From Planctomycetota bacterium (lineage in GTDB: Bacteria > Planctomycetota > Planctomycetia > Isosphaerales > Isosphaeraceae), in NCBI GenBank assembly GCA_021778575.1, contig JAJYCH010000126.1, positions 1 to 9,216 on the forward strand: a DNA stretch of 9,216 bases, in the 5' to 3' direction. Positions within the stretch are counted from its first letter, which is position 1. The number at the start of each line of letters is the position of its first letter. Made by a program: the position numbers and the translations under genes. A model generated the notes under the pieces. That model was given only the letters and a program-made list of their open reading frames with translations, was not told where the DNA came from and did no database searches. Below, one piece after another: positions 1 through 6,464 of the stretch.

Positions 1-1079
1 GTAGGCTCGATCTCGATGACGTTCGAGGTTCCGACGGCCTGGGCCAGGCTGGGCACGACCTTCGCCACCAGGCTGGGGGTGTTCACGGTCGGCGGTGTGT
101 TCTCGCCGACGGTGACCTCGGGGGCCGGAGCCTTGTGTGCTTGCGCCAGGCCGTTGGCCCGGCGGCGAATCGCTTCGACGAGCTGGTCGCCGACCTCGGG
201 ACGAAACGCCCGGAGCGTGAGCTGAAGCCGGACTTCGTTGGAAATGATGTTGTGCTTGGTCCCGCCATGGATCGACCCCACGGTGACAACCGCCGGATGG
301 AGCGGGTTGACCTCGCGGCTGACGATCGTCTGGAGATCGAGCACCAGGAGCGACGCCAGGACGATCGGGTCGACCGTGTTCTGGGGCATCGCCCCGTGCC
401 CCCCCTTCCCCTTCACCACGACATCCACCGAGGTCGAACCGGCCATCGCCGGGCCGCTCGTGTAGGCGAGCTTGCCGGTCTCCAGGTCGTGCGCGACGTG
501 CAGAGCCAGCGCGTAATCGGGCCTGGGGAAGCGTGAGTACAGTCCGTCGGCGAGCATCGCCTTGGCCCCGCCGATCCTCTCCTCGGCCGGCTGACCGATG
601 AAGAGCACCGTGCCCGACCAGCTCGACCGGTTCTCGGCCAGCCAGCGCGCCGTCGCGACGAGGTTGGTCATGTGGATGTCGTGACCGCAGGCGTGCATCG
701 TGCCCACGGCAACCCCGGAATCGCCCGGGACCGTCACCTTGCTCGCGAACGGCAGTCCGGTGGCCTCGGTAACCGGGAGCGCATCGAGGTCGGAGCGGAC
801 CAGGACGACCGGCCCCGCGCCGTTCTTGAGAACGCCGACCACGCCGAGCTTGCCCACGCCCGTCGTCACGTCGGCCCCGGCCCGCTTGAGTTCCTCGGCG
901 ATCTTCGCCGAGGTCGCGACTTCCTGATACGACAGCTCGGGGTGGCTATGAAGCTGGCGATAAAGGTCAACCAGCTCGGCCTCATGCCGGTCGAACCAGG
1001 CTCCGGGCTCGTCGGCCCACGCCGGAGTTCCCAGCCCCAGGACGGAAATCACGATCAGGAAAGTTCGGTTCCAGGTCAT
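1..1079 (-). CDS. Secreted M20-family amidohydrolase (partial, C-terminus off the left edge)
   Basis: Probable zinc metallo-amidohydrolase of the M20 peptidase family (hippurate hydrolase / N-acyl-amino-acid amidohydrolase type), which removes acyl groups from N-acylated amino acids. 359 complete codons are visible and the frame is open at position 1. Full-length relatives are usually about 390-440 aa, so some tens of C-terminal residues are missing. The first 22 residues form a signal peptide (hydrophobic stretch, then AWA before DE), so the enzyme should be exported. Family landmarks are HSHPELSYQE (45-54), SDLDALPV (96-103), the metal motif HACGHD (129-134; Cys131, His133), GQPAEE (162-167, catalytic and metal Glu), LALHVAHD (191-198, His194) and the dimerisation-domain motif GKGGHGAMPQ (224-233). 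The ATG at 1079 has GGAG nine bases upstream. The TPR gene lies 69 bp upstream on the same strand and may be cotranscribed. Exact substrate is not determinable; a carboxypeptidase role is possible. Confidence 0.9.
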   Translation of the reverse strand, partial: MTWNRTFLIVISVLGLGTPAWADEPGAWFDRHEAELVDLYRQLHSHPELSYQEVATSAKIAEELKRAGADVTTGVGKLGVVGVLKNGAGPVVLVRSDLDALPVTEATGLPFASKVTVPGDSGVAVGTMHACGHDIHMTNLVATARWLAENRSSWSGTVLFIGQPAEERIGGAKAMLADGLYSRFPRPDYALALHVAHDLETGKLAYTSGPAMAGSTSVDVVVKGKGGHGAMPQNTVDPIVLASLLVLDLQTIVSREVNPLHPAVVTVGSIHGGTKHNIISNEVRLQLTLRAFRPEVGDQLVEAIRRRANGLAQAHKAPAPEVTVGENTPPTVNTPSLVAKVVPSLAQAVGTSNVIEIEP

Positions 1080-1148
1080 CGGCAGCCGCTCCAAGGATGG
1101 ACGAATCAGGGATCGATCAGGTGGGGTCGACCGGCCGGCCACCGGCGC

Positions 1149-1469
1149 TCATTCGAGGCCGTGTTCCTTGTTGAAGGCGATGGCCTTGGCATGCTCGGCC
1201 TCGGGGATCTTGCCGCACCGCTGATAAATGACCGAGAGCGCGGTGTAGCTGAAGGTGTCGTCGGGCTCGATCTCGACAACCTTCTTGGCGTGGAAGATGG
1301 CCTTCTCGGACTCGGAGAGGTCGACATAGAGCTTGGCGAGCATTCCGTGACCGATGGCGAACTCGGGGTTGATCGCGATCGCTTCTTCAAGCTTGGCGAT
1401 CGCGGCGGGCTTGTCGCCGCCGTCGCGAAGGTCGATCGCCTGGTCGTAGAGCTGGTCGGGTGTGGACAT
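1149..1469 (-). CDS. Small tetratricopeptide-repeat (TPR) protein
   Basis: A 106-aa soluble protein made almost entirely of TPR-type helical hairpins, a fold that normally serves as a protein-protein interaction scaffold. Three repeat units can be read: about 3-36 (ending in AINPEF), 37-70 (ending in EIEPDD) and 71-104. Each shows the small/aromatic helix-packing residues and the Pro at the repeat end typical of the family. There is no signal peptide or membrane segment, so it is probably cytoplasmic. The ATG at 1469 was chosen because the TPR pattern starts right after it. A longer in-frame reading back to 1811 would add over 100 residues without TPR character and run into the divergent gene. 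The only SD-like match is GGAG 13 bases upstream, which is weak. It is the first gene of a probable two-gene unit with the M20 amidohydrolase. No specific partner or pathway can be named. Confidence 0.85.
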   Translation of the reverse strand: MSTPDQLYDQAIDLRDGGDKPAAIAKLEEAIAINPEFAIGHGMLAKLYVDLSESEKAIFHAKKVVEIEPDDTFSYTALSVIYQRCGKIPEAEHAKAIAFNKEHGLE

Positions 1470-1536
1470 GATTTCGAGCAAGCTCCGAGAAAAGAATCTT
1501 CGAGGGATGGGCCAAGCCCGTCCGTCAGAATCCATC

Positions 1537-1566
1537 ATTCTAGGGTGCCGGCTCGGATCATCGCCA
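1537..1566 (-). promoter_or_regulatory. Candidate promoter for the TPR-amidohydrolase unit
   Basis: On the minus strand, TAGAAT (1542-1537) is a 5 of 6 match to the -10 consensus. Eighteen bases upstream, TGGCGA (1566-1561) matches the -35 consensus at only 3 of 6. Position and orientation are right for the gene starting at 1469, but the -35 is poor, so this is tentative. Confidence 0.3.
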
Positions 1567-1640
1567 GGGGCCTGTCGACTTCGTTCGATCGAGTCCGGGA
1601 TTTTCTCAAGTCGCATGACGATCCGGCCGACAAGTCGCCG

Positions 1641-1669
1641 TTGACGCTTTGGACCGATCGGATTAGACT
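1641..1669 (+). promoter_or_regulatory. Probable sigma70-type promoter of the 492-aa exported protein gene
   Basis: TTGACG (1641-1646), a 17-base spacer and TAGACT (1664-1669) match the -35/-10 consensus at 5 of 6 and 4 of 6 positions with ideal spacing. Transcription would start near 1676, leaving a leader of about 58 bases before the ATG at 1735. The leader ends in the Shine-Dalgarno sequence AAGGAGG (1721-1727), seven bases from the start codon. Seen in sequence only; activity not tested. Confidence 0.6.
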
Positions 1670-1734
1670 CCCGCGCCTCTGGACAGAGGTTCTCAACGGA
1701 TTGGCGAACACGGACGAGGCAAGGAGGTCGGATC

Positions 1735-3213
1735 ATGGCGATGGGATCGGGTTTGCTCGCGCTGGCGTTGTTGGCGGCTGATGGGCCGGGATGTTCCTCG
1801 GAAGAGGCCACGACCTATCAGGTCCGGGTTATCACCCTCGACGGCCTTGAATGGCGGACGACGGCGTATTCCCGGCTCACGCCGGTGACTCGCCAGGGGA
1901 CCTCGGCGATCTGGACGGCCGAGAAGTCGCTGGCGACGCTCCTCGCCGATCGCGCCAGCTCCGTGGCGTTCGGTGGCAAGGTCGTCGCCGCCGGCGAGAC
2001 GGTCCTGTCGCGAGGCAACGACGTCAGCTACGTCGCCGCCGTGGAACGCGTGGCCGATGGGCCGATCAACCAGTCGTCGGCGATCGCCTTCATGCCGCGT
2101 CCCGAGAAGATCGACGAGCGCTTCGCCATCAAGCTTGCCGGCCGACGTCTCGACCAGGGTGTCTTGACCCGCCTGACGCTCGACGAGACCCACGTCGACG
2201 AGATGCACACCGTCAAGCAGACCGAGACGATCAAGCCGACGCAGGCGCGAACAACCCGGACCACGACCGAGATCGGCCGCGAGGTCACCACGACGATCAT
2301 CTCGCAGACCTCGACCGAAGGACCGAACTCGCTGACCGCGTTGGTCCAGATTCCCGAGGTCTCGCAGACCCGGATCGATGGCGAGTGGCTGATCCCCAGG
2401 GATGGCGTCTTGCTCATCAGCCTGGGCGTCAAGACCATCGCCGATGCCAACGGCAAGGCCGTGGCCCGCGAACGACTGGCGATCATCGAGGCCAACCCCA
2501 GCGTGACGCCGGTCCCCGGTAACGCCTTGACCTATCCCAAGCTATCGATGCCGCCGGTCCCGCTCCGGTCGTACCCGCAGGCGATCGACGCCAATGGCGT
2601 GATCGACCTGCCGCCGCTGCCCGAGGCGGTCGCCTCGACCGACTTCGACCGGATCAGGCCCGACCAGCCCAGCCCCCAGGCCCCGCTGGTCCCCGACGCC
2701 GACCAGAGCCTCGCCCGAACCAGCTTCGATGCCGCGCCTCCGGCCCCGATGTTGCCCGTCGCCAGCGCTCCGGAGACGGCCGTCGAGACCTCGCTGACAC
2801 GCCTCGAAAAGCTGGTCGATGCCCTCGCCAAAGCGGGGTATGACCTCGATATCGACTGCTTCCGGCCGGACCCGAAGAGCCTGAAGCCGATCAAGACCAA
2901 CTGCGAGAAGTGCGAGGCCGATAGCACGTTCTGCCCCGACAGCGGACTCGTCGCCCTGCCGGCCGAGATCGCCGGCGGCATGAAGCTCGTCGAGGATCAG
3001 CCGCCGGTTGCTCTTGGCGTCACGGTCAAGGACGCCCACGCGACCAAGCCGGTCAAGTCGGTCTTGAAGCTCGAAGAAGCCCTCAAGAACCCCGGCAAGA
3101 CCGAGACCTCGCTCGTCCCGCTCGGCGGCGACTTCTCGCTCGAAATCAAGGCCACGCTGGTGCCGACTCCGAAGGCCACGGCCAGCCAGCCCAAGCCGAC
3201 CACCCCCAAGTAA
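1735..3213 (+). CDS. Exported protein of unknown function with a faint secretin-like core and Pro/Lys-rich tail
   Basis: A 492-aa protein I cannot assign to a named family. The ATG at 1735 is supported by AAGGAGG seven bases upstream and a promoter at 1641-1669. Residues 5-15 form a short hydrophobic segment that probably acts as a signal peptide, although no positive charges precede it. Residues about 30-255 are predicted beta-rich. Stretches such as SAIWTAEKSLATLLADR (57-73) and DGEWLIPRDGVLLISLG (215-231), followed by a short conserved end (RERLAIIEA, 245-253), resemble the layout of the C-terminal secretin domain of type II/III secretion and pilus proteins; this is an inference at weak-similarity level. 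Residues 155-200 are Thr-rich. Residues 260-350 are Pro-rich and probably unstructured. Four cysteines lie at 375, 390, 393 and 400, and the last 20 residues are a Pro/Lys/Thr tail. The cysteine at 20 is not in a canonical lipobox. It appears to be monocistronic, ended by the hairpin at 3232-3265. Confidence 0.85.
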   Translation: MAMGSGLLALALLAADGPGCSSEEATTYQVRVITLDGLEWRTTAYSRLTPVTRQGTSAIWTAEKSLATLLADRASSVAFGGKVVAAGETVLSRGNDVSYVAAVERVADGPINQSSAIAFMPRPEKIDERFAIKLAGRRLDQGVLTRLTLDETHVDEMHTVKQTETIKPTQARTTRTTTEIGREVTTTIISQTSTEGPNSLTALVQIPEVSQTRIDGEWLIPRDGVLLISLGVKTIADANGKAVARERLAIIEANPSVTPVPGNALTYPKLSMPPVPLRSYPQAIDANGVIDLPPLPEAVASTDFDRIRPDQPSPQAPLVPDADQSLARTSFDAAPPAPMLPVASAPETAVETSLTRLEKLVDALAKAGYDLDIDCFRPDPKSLKPIKTNCEKCEADSTFCPDSGLVALPAEIAGGMKLVEDQPPVALGVTVKDAHATKPVKSVLKLEEALKNPGKTETSLVPLGGDFSLEIKATLVPTPKATASQPKPTTPK

Positions 3214-3231
3214 GTGGTTCGGCACATCCAC

Positions 3232-3265
3232 GGGGCGGCGGGAATCTCCGGATTCCTCCCGCCCC
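3232..3265 (+). terminator. Probable transcription terminator hairpin after the 492-aa protein gene
   Basis: GGGGCGGCGGGAATC (3232-3246) and GATTCCTCCCGCCCC (3251-3265) pair at 13 of 15 positions around a TCCG tetraloop, starting 18 bases after the stop codon. The following bases (GTCGTCATTT) are only mildly T-rich, so termination may be imperfect or may need a factor. Confidence 0.6.
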
Positions 3266-3376
3266 GTCGTCATTTCGAAGGCTCGCGCCGAAAAGGATGG
3301 TTCGCCGAACCCCGACCAGCGGAATATCATCAGACGAGTGGAGAAGCTTCCGGCTCGGATGCGACCCTCACGAAAT

Positions 3377-3406
3377 TTGACCGCCAGTCGAGCGCGAGTG
3401 TACCGT
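3377..3406 (+). promoter_or_regulatory. Candidate promoter of nadE
   Basis: TTGACC (3377-3382) is a 5 of 6 match to the -35 consensus. Eighteen bases later TACCGT (3401-3406) matches the -10 at only 3 of 6. If real, transcription starts near 3413, which puts the in-frame GTG at 3405 outside the message and supports translation from the GTG at 3450. The rest of the 3214-3449 gap holds the terminator of the preceding gene and nothing else recognisable. Confidence 0.3.
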
Positions 3407-3438
3407 GGGGATCAACACCGATCGGGCCGACATTCGGG

Positions 3439-3444
3439 AAGGGA
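3439..3444 (+). promoter_or_regulatory. Ribosome binding site that decides the nadE start
   Basis: AAGGGA lies five bases before the GTG at 3450. The alternative in-frame GTG at 3405 has no comparable purine tract at the right distance, so 3450 is preferred. Confidence 0.5.
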
Positions 3445-3449
3445 CGAAC

Positions 3450-5525
3450 GTGGAAAAGTCGCATCAGGCGCACCTCGCGGCGGCCTCGCTGAATCAGACG
3501 GTCGGCGACTGGGCGGGGAACGAGGCGCGGATTCGCCAGGTGATCGGTCACGCCAAGGAGGTTGGCGCGAAACTCTTGCTCCTGCCCGAGATGTGCGTGC
3601 CCGGCTACAGCCTGGGGGATCGACTCCTCCGGATCGGCACGATCGAGCGGTCATGGGACCTGATGATCCGCCTGCTCGACGCCACTCAGGGAATCGCCGT
3701 CGCCGTCGGCCTGCCGGTCCAGTTCGAGGGGGTTCTCTACAACGCGATGGCGCTGCTGGCCAACGGCCGGGTCGTCGGTCTCGCGGCGAAAGAAAATCTG
3801 GCCACCGGCGATGTCGAGTACGAGAACCGCTATTTTCTCTCCTGGCCCCACGGTCGGCTGATCGATTATCGCGGGCCTGACGGCACGACAACCCCGCTCG
3901 GCACCCAGATGTTCGAGCTTCCCGGCCTGGGGACCGTCGCCTTCGAGATCTGCGAGGACGCCTGGAAAGGGCTCCGCCCCGGCTCAACCTACGCCCTGGC
4001 AGGAGCCGAGATCCTGCTCAACCCGTCGGCGTCCTGGTTCTCGATCGGCAAGCACAAGACCCGGCGGCGGCTGGTCGCCCAGGTCAGCCAGGAGGATCAT
4101 TGCGCGTATCTCTACACGTCGCTCCTCGGCTGCGACGCCACGCGCTTGATTTTTGACGGCAGTCTCTTCCTCGGAGTGAACGGGCGAATCGAGGCCGAGG
4201 GGCGACGCTTCCTGTTCACCGAGGATTACGAGCTGATCCATCGCGTGGTTGACCTCCGAGAGATCCGCCACGTCCGGATGGAGGAAGGTTCCTGGCGCGA
4301 CCAGACCTCGCGCGCCCAGTGGGGAGCCTACGGCGAAACTCCGGGGATCGTCCGGGTGCCCGGCGACTTCTCGACCCGAGAAGTCGCCCCCGCGCCGCCG
4401 CCGTACTGGATTCCCGCCGAGCCGAGCCATCCCGACCCCTCGCTCGAATATCTCGAAAAATCGGTGTTTGGTGGGAAAACGATCGGCGAGCGCGACCTGA
4501 ACCACCTGGAACTCGAACTCGCCCTGGCCCTGGCCCTGCGCGACTATACCCGCAAGACCGGCGTGAAGACCTGCGCCCTGGCGCTGTCGGGCGGACGCGA
4601 TAGCGCGATGGTCGCCTTGCTGGTCCAGCGGATGCATGCTTATGGAGCACCAGGGAGCGACCCGGCCGCTCTCCGCGATCAAATTCACGACCGCTTTCTC
4701 TGTGCCTATCTGGCGACCGAGAATTCCGGCTTCAAGACGCACGACGCCGCGCAGGCCGTGGCCGAAGAGATCGGCGCGACCTTCTTCGACGGCAAGATCC
4801 AGCCCGCGCTGACGGCCGCTCATGAGGTTGTCGAGTCGATGACCGGCGAACCCTTGAGCTGGTCGAACCCCCGGCTCGACATCCCGCTCCAGAACATCCA
4901 GGCCCGCGTCCGAGGGATGCTGATCTGGACCCTCGCGAACCTTCACAACGCCCTCTTGCTGGTGACCAGCAACAAGAGCGAGGCGGCCGTCGGCTACACC
5001 ACGATGGACGGCGATTCCAGCGGCGGACTGGCGCCGATCGCCGACGTTCCCAAGAGCCTGATCAAACTTTATCTCGACTGGGCGGCCGGTTTCCACGGCA
5101 TGGCCTCGCTCGAAAAAATCAAGGCGATGGAAGCCAGCGCCGAGCTTCGCCCCCCCGGCTCCGAGCAGACCGACGAGGCCGACCTGATGCCGTTCGCGGT
5201 CCTCGACCAACTGATGTACGCCTTTGTCCAGCTCGCGCTTGACCCGCTCGAAATCCTGAAACGCTACTGGCCGGTGATGAAGCCCTACTACGACAACGAC
5301 CTCGCCCGATTCGCCGCCGACGTCCGCAAGTTCGTCCGCCTCTTCTGCATCGCCCAGTGGAAGCGTGAACGGTTCGCCATCAGTTTTCGAGTGACCGCGT
5401 TCGATCTCGACCCCAAGACCGGCTTCCGCTTCCCGCCGGTCCAGGCCCCTTTCACCGAGGAACTGGCGGAGATGGATCGGTACGTTCAGACGTTACTGGA
5501 GACCGAATCCGTCGATCGATCCTGA
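3450..5525 (+). CDS. nadE: Glutamine-dependent NAD+ synthetase
   Basis: Catalyses the last step of NAD biosynthesis in the cytoplasm: nicotinic acid adenine dinucleotide (NaAD) + ATP + glutamine to NAD+. From the GTG at 3450 it is 691 aa, the long two-domain form (about 680 aa in Mycobacterium tuberculosis). The N-terminal nitrilase-fold glutaminase (about 5-290) shows the Glu-Lys-Cys triad: Glu47 in LLLPEMCVPGY, Lys114 in AKENLATGDVEYENRYF and Cys168 in FEICEDAW. The C-terminal synthetase (about 340-670) has the PP-loop SGGRDS (380-385), ATENSG (422-427), TSNKSE (506-511) and GYTTMDGDSSGGLAPIADVP (515-534). An Arg sits at the variable PP-loop position, where a hydrophobic or small residue is common. 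An in-frame GTG at 3405 would add 15 non-conserved residues. It lies between a terminator hairpin and a convergent membrane-protein gene overlapping its last 40 bases, so it is probably transcribed alone. Confidence 0.96.
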   Translation: MEKSHQAHLAAASLNQTVGDWAGNEARIRQVIGHAKEVGAKLLLLPEMCVPGYSLGDRLLRIGTIERSWDLMIRLLDATQGIAVAVGLPVQFEGVLYNAMALLANGRVVGLAAKENLATGDVEYENRYFLSWPHGRLIDYRGPDGTTTPLGTQMFELPGLGTVAFEICEDAWKGLRPGSTYALAGAEILLNPSASWFSIGKHKTRRRLVAQVSQEDHCAYLYTSLLGCDATRLIFDGSLFLGVNGRIEAEGRRFLFTEDYELIHRVVDLREIRHVRMEEGSWRDQTSRAQWGAYGETPGIVRVPGDFSTREVAPAPPPYWIPAEPSHPDPSLEYLEKSVFGGKTIGERDLNHLELELALALALRDYTRKTGVKTCALALSGGRDSAMVALLVQRMHAYGAPGSDPAALRDQIHDRFLCAYLATENSGFKTHDAAQAVAEEIGATFFDGKIQPALTAAHEVVESMTGEPLSWSNPRLDIPLQNIQARVRGMLIWTLANLHNALLLVTSNKSEAAVGYTTMDGDSSGGLAPIADVPKSLIKLYLDWAAGFHGMASLEKIKAMEASAELRPPGSEQTDEADLMPFAVLDQLMYAFVQLALDPLEILKRYWPVMKPYYDNDLARFAADVRKFVRLFCIAQWKRERFAISFRVTAFDLDPKTGFRFPPVQAPFTEELAEMDRYVQTLLETESVDRS

Positions 5526-6415
5526 CCGGATATGTCACCGAACCAAACATTCCAGGCGGGGCCGACCCGAATCAGAATCAACCGGCTGACCAGGGCGACC
5601 ACGATCACCCAGCCGAGAACCAAGAACCGTTCACCAATCCAGCCCAGGGAAAACCGGTTGATCTCCCATCGATAAAACAGCATTGAAGTCAGCCCGACCA
5701 GGATCGAAGAGCTCGCCGCCGCCCATTCAGACCAGGACCAATGTCGTCGCCGCATCCGCTCGATCAGAACGGCGAGCGCGGGCACTCCGAAGAAAAGTCC
5801 GATCGGAAAGAAACCAAACAAGATGCACAATTGCCGATGCAAGATCGCCAGATCGCCGGGACCGAACCCGTCTGATGGCGAGACCAAATCGTCACCCAGA
5901 AAGCCGAAAACGGCCAGCGGACCCGTCAGGCAGAGCAAGTAAACCCAGGCCAGAACCAGAGTCTTCAACCACGTCGGGGTGACGTTTCGAGCCAATCGCA
6001 ACAGGCCGAGCATGACCAGAGCGAGCAACGAAGCGAACGTAGCGACCAACCACCGCCAACCATCGAAGTCGATCCGATCGAGCCCGACCGGCGACATCGT
6101 CAGCAGAACATTGACCCACAAATCAAAATTGAACACCTGTAAGCGTGACACCGTGAACAGGCTGACCACGATCGCCAGCCATTCCGCCGACCGAGGCATC
6201 CGCCGATAGCTCGCCACCCGGCCCAGAGCCACGACCGCGCAGGCGATCGTTGCCCACTGCAAGAAATTGCTGACCGCCAGCACCAGCAGGACCCAACCGG
6301 GCGGAATGAACGGCAATTCGGGCAATGCCTTCAGAACCGCGAACCCGGCCGCCACGCCCGCGACGAGCGCGACCAGATCCACCAGCGTCATCGAGACCGG
6401 TTCTTGTTTCATCAT
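5486..6415 (-). CDS. Polytopic membrane protein of unknown function
   Basis: A 309-aa integral membrane protein I do not recognise. About eight hydrophobic segments are visible at roughly 12-30, 41-64, 77-92 (weak), 120-140, 148-171, 194-218, 233-248 and 262-283. Short basic loops (for example IERMRRRHW, 218-226) suggest cytoplasmic faces. No catalytic or transporter signature was found. The start is uncertain: ATG codons at 6415, 6412 and 6391 are all possible and none has a properly spaced Shine-Dalgarno sequence; 6415 is the longest. It begins 49 bp after the end of the xylonate dehydratase gene with no terminator between, so cotranscription is plausible. Its last 40 bases overlap the end of nadE on the opposite strand. 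The gene is visibly richer in A and T than its neighbours and uses more A/T-ending codons, which may reflect looser selection or later acquisition. Confidence 0.8.
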   Translation of the reverse strand: MMKQEPVSMTLVDLVALVAGVAAGFAVLKALPELPFIPPGWVLLVLAVSNFLQWATIACAVVALGRVASYRRMPRSAEWLAIVVSLFTVSRLQVFNFDLWVNVLLTMSPVGLDRIDFDGWRWLVATFASLLALVMLGLLRLARNVTPTWLKTLVLAWVYLLCLTGPLAVFGFLGDDLVSPSDGFGPGDLAILHRQLCILFGFFPIGLFFGVPALAVLIERMRRRHWSWSEWAAASSSILVGLTSMLFYRWEINRFSLGWIGERFLVLGWVIVVALVSRLILIRVGPAWNVWFGDISGQDRSTDSVSSNV

Positions 6416-6464
6416 TCCATCATTAGTTCAGCTTGACGGGCGGTGGTCTGATGCTCGTTCGCAT

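Larger units (their letters stand above)
1470..1734. other. Divergent intergenic region between the TPR gene and the 492-aa exported protein gene
   Basis: 265 bp between two divergently transcribed genes, so it must hold promoters for both directions. A good plus-strand promoter and a weaker minus-strand candidate are listed separately. I see no convincing short gene, hairpin array or repeat in the rest. Confidence 0.7.

Noticed and set aside
672..1781. 369-aa plus-strand open frame across the left region
   Set aside because: It runs antisense to the M20 amidohydrolase and TPR genes and through their intergenic promoter region, with shadow-like composition and no domain.
1735..1797. Lipoprotein signal in the 492-aa protein (Cys20)
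   Set aside because: The residues before Cys20 (DGPG) do not form a lipobox, so ordinary cleavage or an uncleaved segment is more likely.
1470..1811. N-terminal extension of the TPR protein back to 1811
   Set aside because: The extension would overlap the divergent gene and its promoter, and its residues show no TPR or other domain character; the TPR repeats begin at the ATG at 1469.
1693..3330. Minus-strand frames (1693-2208, 2028-2495, 2542-3330) opposite the 492-aa protein gene
   Set aside because: Shadow frames with biased composition; the plus-strand gene has a promoter, Shine-Dalgarno sequence and terminator.
4507..4544. Short repeat of Leu-Glu/Leu-Ala codons in nadE
   Set aside because: It is a low-complexity stretch in the helix linking the two NadE domains, in a normal position; not a DNA repeat element.
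3984..5210. 408-aa minus-strand open frame opposite nadE
   Set aside because: Antisense shadow of nadE, with Gly/Arg/Asp-rich composition and no motif.
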